Below, one piece after another: positions 61,030-64,000 of a stretch of 64,000 nucleotides of DNA. Positions within the stretch are counted from its first letter, which is position 1. The number at the start of each line of letters is the position of its first letter. Source of the stretch: Hyphomicrobiales bacterium. Its GTDB lineage: Bacteria; Pseudomonadota; Alphaproteobacteria; Rhizobiales; Aestuariivirgaceae. A model generated the notes under the pieces. It searched no databases. It was not told the origin of the DNA and saw only the letters and a list, made by a program, of their open reading frames with translations. Made by a program: the position numbers and the translations under genes. The stretch is from NCBI GenBank assembly GCA_025359045.1, contig JANYHN010000021.1:62001-126000 (forward strand), read 5' to 3'.

Positions 61030-62724
61030 CTATTTCACCAATACAAAATGAGGCTTTGCCCACGCCCCATCAATTTTGATCTTCGCAGGATTGCCGTCAA
61101 TGCGGCCCAGTTTCATTTCCGCAACCAAATTCAAAGCCTGTCTCAAAATATCAACTTCGCCTGTCACTGCGGCCTTAATTCCAGGCGCCGTCAAACTGGC
61201 ACTTTCAACGCTTGCCACACCATCATCAATTGTAAGCTTGGTTTTGAAAGCAGTGGGACTCGTTGTGTCTCCTTCCCAACCATCAACAGGCTGGGACTGC
61301 ACATGAGCGCTAAGCTTAGCCAAGTCCACGCCACTTACAATGGAAGCCTCGGATATAACTTCAACATTTCCCTTCAGCGCTCCAGCCATATCAGACTGGC
61401 TAACTCCTGTCGTCTTCAATGACCCGTTCAAAGTGAGCGGCCCAGCTAACCAATTCATGTGCAAAACACTTTTCATAAAGGTCTCAGCTTTTGGCAGAGC
61501 GAGCGCGAAATTCAAATCCAACATGGGTGGCAACTGTTGTGCATCTAAGTTCACATCAAAATTGCCGATATCCGCATTTGTTATTTTTGCGTTCAGTATC
61601 CTGTCTTTCAACTGCCCTTCAATTTCCGCAGGGCCAACCAGGAAATCACCATACTGGAATATATTCGTGGTCAATCGAAACTGGGCATCAATTGCTTTGA
61701 AATCAGCGAAATCAAACGGCTTATCATTCCAAATTCCATTCGGCGCGGTTTTTTCTGCAACTGGCGCATAGAGATTGGTGTTCAAATCATCAACTTTGAG
61801 ATCAAGGGTGATATTTGGTCTAACCCCGGCATTCGAAAATGAAACATCGCCTTGCGCTTGCATTCTGGCAAAGCGAATATCTGCTTTCTTGAGTAAGAAA
61901 ATTGAACTTTCAGATTCAATACCTGCGGCGATCGATAGCGGTAACTTTGTTTGTATGCCTTTAAGATCAGCACCCAACCACTGGAATAATCTAGCTGCAT
62001 CAGTAGTTTCAACAGTTCCTATCCCAGCAAGATCAATACCCTTGGCAGCAACTAGCCGACCTGTAAAACCAAATGACGCGCCCGCACCCTCCATATTAAA
62101 ATCAAAAGGTGAGCCGTCGCCCAAAGCACGCGGCAGGGATTTCAACTCTCCAGAAAAATGAACTCGTTGCTGGGCCAAAAGTCCAGCTGCCTTGAAAGTG
62201 ATTTCGTCTTGCGCATCAACATCAATCAATCCATCCATCATTGTCAGGCTGAAAGCTTTGCCGCTTGCCTCATTTTGGTAGTGGACGCTGCCGTCCCTCA
62301 CGGCGACATGAATTGGTGCAGGTGGCGCCTCATTTTCATTGGTTTTTAAAACTGAACTAGATTGAGGCAGTCCAATTTTTGAACGCCCTTGTCCATCTAC
62401 ACCCAAATTGAATATCGGTTGTTCAAGTTCGAAAGTGTTTGACGAGGCCTGCGCACCCAGCATTTGCATAACCGTAATCGGGAATGTCAGTTTTTTTGTT
62501 GTGACCACGCTCCCCCAACTCACATCATAGAGCGCAATTCCAAAATGCGGTGAAAACTGCAATGAATGGCCACCCGAAACAGTGAGCAAGCTTCCAGTGC
62601 GATCGAGGATTGCACCCTGCGCCCGCTTTTCCAAAATCATCGGCAAAAATATAAAAAGCCAGATGGCAATCGTCAAAACGGCTAATATAAAACTGAAAAA
62701 GATGTAACTCAAAATGCGGTTCAT
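61030..62724 (-). CDS. AsmA-family inner-membrane-anchored protein
   Basis: A 564-residue protein. One N-terminal transmembrane anchor (about residues 5-32) is followed by a large periplasmic part built of repeating beta strands, with the AsmA N-terminal pattern LTVSGGHSLQFSPHFGIALYDVSWG and a C-terminal AsmA_2-like region (LTLNGSLKTTGVSQSDMAGALKG). Such proteins affect outer-membrane lipid transport or assembly. It lies between moaE and the histidine kinase, with only 40 bases to moaE on the same strand. Confidence 0.78.
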   Translation of the reverse strand: MNRILSYIFFSFILAVLTIAIWLFIFLPMILEKRAQGAILDRTGSLLTVSGGHSLQFSPHFGIALYDVSWGSVVTTKKLTFPITVMQMLGAQASSNTFELEQPIFNLGVDGQGRSKIGLPQSSSVLKTNENEAPPAPIHVAVRDGSVHYQNEASGKAFSLTMMDGLIDVDAQDEITFKAAGLLAQQRVHFSGELKSLPRALGDGSPFDFNMEGAGASFGFTGRLVAAKGIDLAGIGTVETTDAARLFQWLGADLKGIQTKLPLSIAAGIESESSIFLLKKADIRFARMQAQGDVSFSNAGVRPNITLDLKVDDLNTNLYAPVAEKTAPNGIWNDKPFDFADFKAIDAQFRLTTNIFQYGDFLVGPAEIEGQLKDRILNAKITNADIGNFDVNLDAQQLPPMLDLNFALALPKAETFMKSVLHMNWLAGPLTLNGSLKTTGVSQSDMAGALKGNVEVISEASIVSGVDLAKLSAHVQSQPVDGWEGDTTSPTAFKTKLTIDDGVASVESASLTAPGIKAAVTGEVDILRQALNLVAEMKLGRIDGNPAKIKIDGAWAKPHFVLVK

Positions 62725-62782
62725 GGGCGTGCCTTATAATCTAACTTGCGGCATTTTCATGAACCAATAAACGATACAGAAA

Positions 62783-64000
62783 TTATTCTGCCAGTACCCG
62801 GGTGGTTGGAAATGTAATTTCGATCAGCGTGCCTTGGCCTTGCTCGCTGCTCAGTTCGAATTTTGCGCGGTTAGCTTCAACTAACGCCTTGGTGAGCGGC
62901 AATCCAAGACCAGTGCCTTGGGTTTCGCGGCCTGCTGTTTCAACGCGCTTAAACGGTTCAAGCGCATCCAAAATTTGGGCGGCATTCATTCCAATGCCCG
63001 TGTCTTTGAGTTTTACGGTCAATTCACCTGAAGCTGCAACATTAGCTGAAATAATCACCTGCCCACCGGGGTCTGTAAACTTGATCGCATTCGACAACAT
63101 GTTCAGGAACACTTGGCGCATGGCGCGCAAATCAGCAACCACCCGCGGCAATTTATCTGGAAAAGATTTTCGCACCAAAACCCGCCCGCGTGTTGCGCTT
63201 TCTTGCAAAAGTTTGATAGCATGGTCGGCACATTCAGCCACATTCACAGCCGTAAAATTAAGCTCCATCTTTCCAGCTTCAATTTTGGAAAGGTCAAGCA
63301 GATCGTTGATCAATGCCAGCAAGTGGCTGCCACTGGCATGAATATCATTCACATAACCGCGATATTTGTCGTTTTTAATGTCGCCAAATTGGCCAAGCCG
63401 CATGACATCTGAAAAGCCCATGATGGCATTTAAAGGCGTTCGCAGTTCATGAGAAATGCGGGCCAGAAATTCTGATTTTTGCTTAGACGCAGCTTCGGCA
63501 CTTTCTTTGGCTTCACGCAATTCCATCTCTGTGCGCTTCCAGCTCGTAATGTCTCGCATCACCGCGCAAAACGCGGCGGCAGATTTATGATTTTGCAATT
63601 TGCCAATTGTCAAAAATAACGGAACAGTTCCGCCCTGCTTGACAACAGCCGTCACTTCTCGCCCATCATTAAAAACTGCGCCAAGGCCCGGCCCATGCAG
63701 CCCTGCAAAATACTGCTGTAAGATTTTGCGACTATCGCTTGTGAAATAATCAGCCAGTGGCCTAGCCTTCACTTCGGCACTTCGGTAGCCAAAAAGAGAT
63801 TCGGCCCCCGCACTAAAACTTAATATAGCTCCGTTATTGTCGAGTATGACGATTCCGTCTGAAGCGATATCAAGAATACTGTTCAATTCAGCTTCCGTCG
63901 TTAGGCCTGAATGATCCTGATTATCAACTCGAACAGTTTCAACACTTTGAGGCGGCGCCTCTTCAATAATTGCGACTGGCACTTCTGGCACTGAAATTTC
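62783..64000 (-). CDS. PAS-containing histidine kinase (5' end outside window)
   Basis: At least 402 residues of a sensor kinase, open to the window edge; a GTG at 63991 is probably internal. A PAS domain (about 36-150) precedes a HisKA domain with the phosphorylated histidine in FLARISHELRTPLNAIMGFS (His181) and a HATPase domain with N box MLSNAIKFTD, G1 DTGIGM and G2 GTGLGLPL. The sequence GFSDVMRLGQFG after the H box is typical of the PleC/DivJ/PdhS family of alphaproteobacterial cell-cycle kinases. No receiver domain is seen. Confidence 0.86.
   Translation of the reverse strand, partial: EISVPEVPVAIIEEAPPQSVETVRVDNQDHSGLTTEAELNSILDIASDGIVILDNNGAILSFSAGAESLFGYRSAEVKARPLADYFTSDSRKILQQYFAGLHGPGLGAVFNDGREVTAVVKQGGTVPLFLTIGKLQNHKSAAAFCAVMRDITSWKRTEMELREAKESAEAASKQKSEFLARISHELRTPLNAIMGFSDVMRLGQFGDIKNDKYRGYVNDIHASGSHLLALINDLLDLSKIEAGKMELNFTAVNVAECADHAIKLLQESATRGRVLVRKSFPDKLPRVVADLRAMRQVFLNMLSNAIKFTDPGGQVIISANVAASGELTVKLKDTGIGMNAAQILDALEPFKRVETAGRETQGTGLGLPLTKALVEANRAKFELSSEQGQGTLIEITFPTTRVLAE

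Noticed and set aside
1-64000. CRISPR arrays, insertion sequences, prophage or integrative elements
   Set aside because: No regularly spaced repeats, transposase, integrase or duplicated tRNA ends were seen on either strand.

Overview
The window looks like a chromosomal segment of an alphaproteobacterium, most probably a member of the Hyphomicrobiales (Rhizobiales). Support: the infA-maf-yacG-tRNA-Phe block, an agl/thu disaccharide locus like those of Sinorhizobium, the betaine-lipid genes btaA and btaB next to a PlcP-like phosphatase and an Agt-like glycosyltransferase, a membrane-bound PuuD-type urate oxidase, and a PleC/DivJ/PdhS-like kinase at the right end. Coding density is high and many genes overlap by 1-4 bases. 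I see no CRISPR array, insertion sequence, phage gene or rRNA.

Left part (1-10362, minus strand): one long, tightly overlapping purine-degradation operon, read uraH-xdhA-xdhB-xdhC-puuD-uraD-guaD-glcD-glcE. It takes guanine and xanthine through urate to allantoin, then ends with glycolate oxidase subunits that fit the glyoxylate/glycolate produced further down. Next come a TPR-sulfotransferase, an outer-membrane barrel protein, infA-maf-yacG, an MHS-type transporter with a large periplasmic insertion, tRNA-Phe and UDP-glucose dehydrogenase.

Middle (17.7-26.5 kb): a four-gene ABC importer of unknown substrate, then a compact phosphorus-saving lipid-remodelling island (agt, plcP, btaA, btaB and a lysophospholipid-type acyltransferase). 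Two candidate Pho boxes, each made of three 7-base units at 11-base steps, precede its transcription units. From 26.6 to 39.2 kb lies a polyol/sugar-acid region: an ABC importer, FGGY kinase, two zinc alcohol dehydrogenases, a GpsA-like dehydrogenase, a UxaB-like reductase, a SorC regulator and an unusual GntR regulator with two winged-helix domains.

39.5-44.4 kb is a chaperone-usher pilus locus of the spore-coat-U (SCPU) type. 44.4-52.2 kb is a LacI-controlled alpha-glucoside ABC system (aglEFGK type) fused to thuA-thuB rather than to a glycosidase, with two clear operators.

The most striking system is at 52.2-59.4 kb (minus strand): an M1 metallo-aminopeptidase, a phosphopantetheinyl transferase and a 1355-residue Pls/PosA-type non-ribosomal peptide synthetase (adenylation, carrier, then six membrane helices alternating with three left-handed beta-helix domains). 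Its hand-read specificity code has two acidic pocket residues, suggesting a lysine-like cationic monomer, so the operon may make a polycationic homopolymer. The right end carries a previously unlisted 50-residue basic protein, tRNA-Thr, a CoxG-like protein with a histone-H1-like tail, moaE, an AsmA-family protein and a partial histidine kinase.
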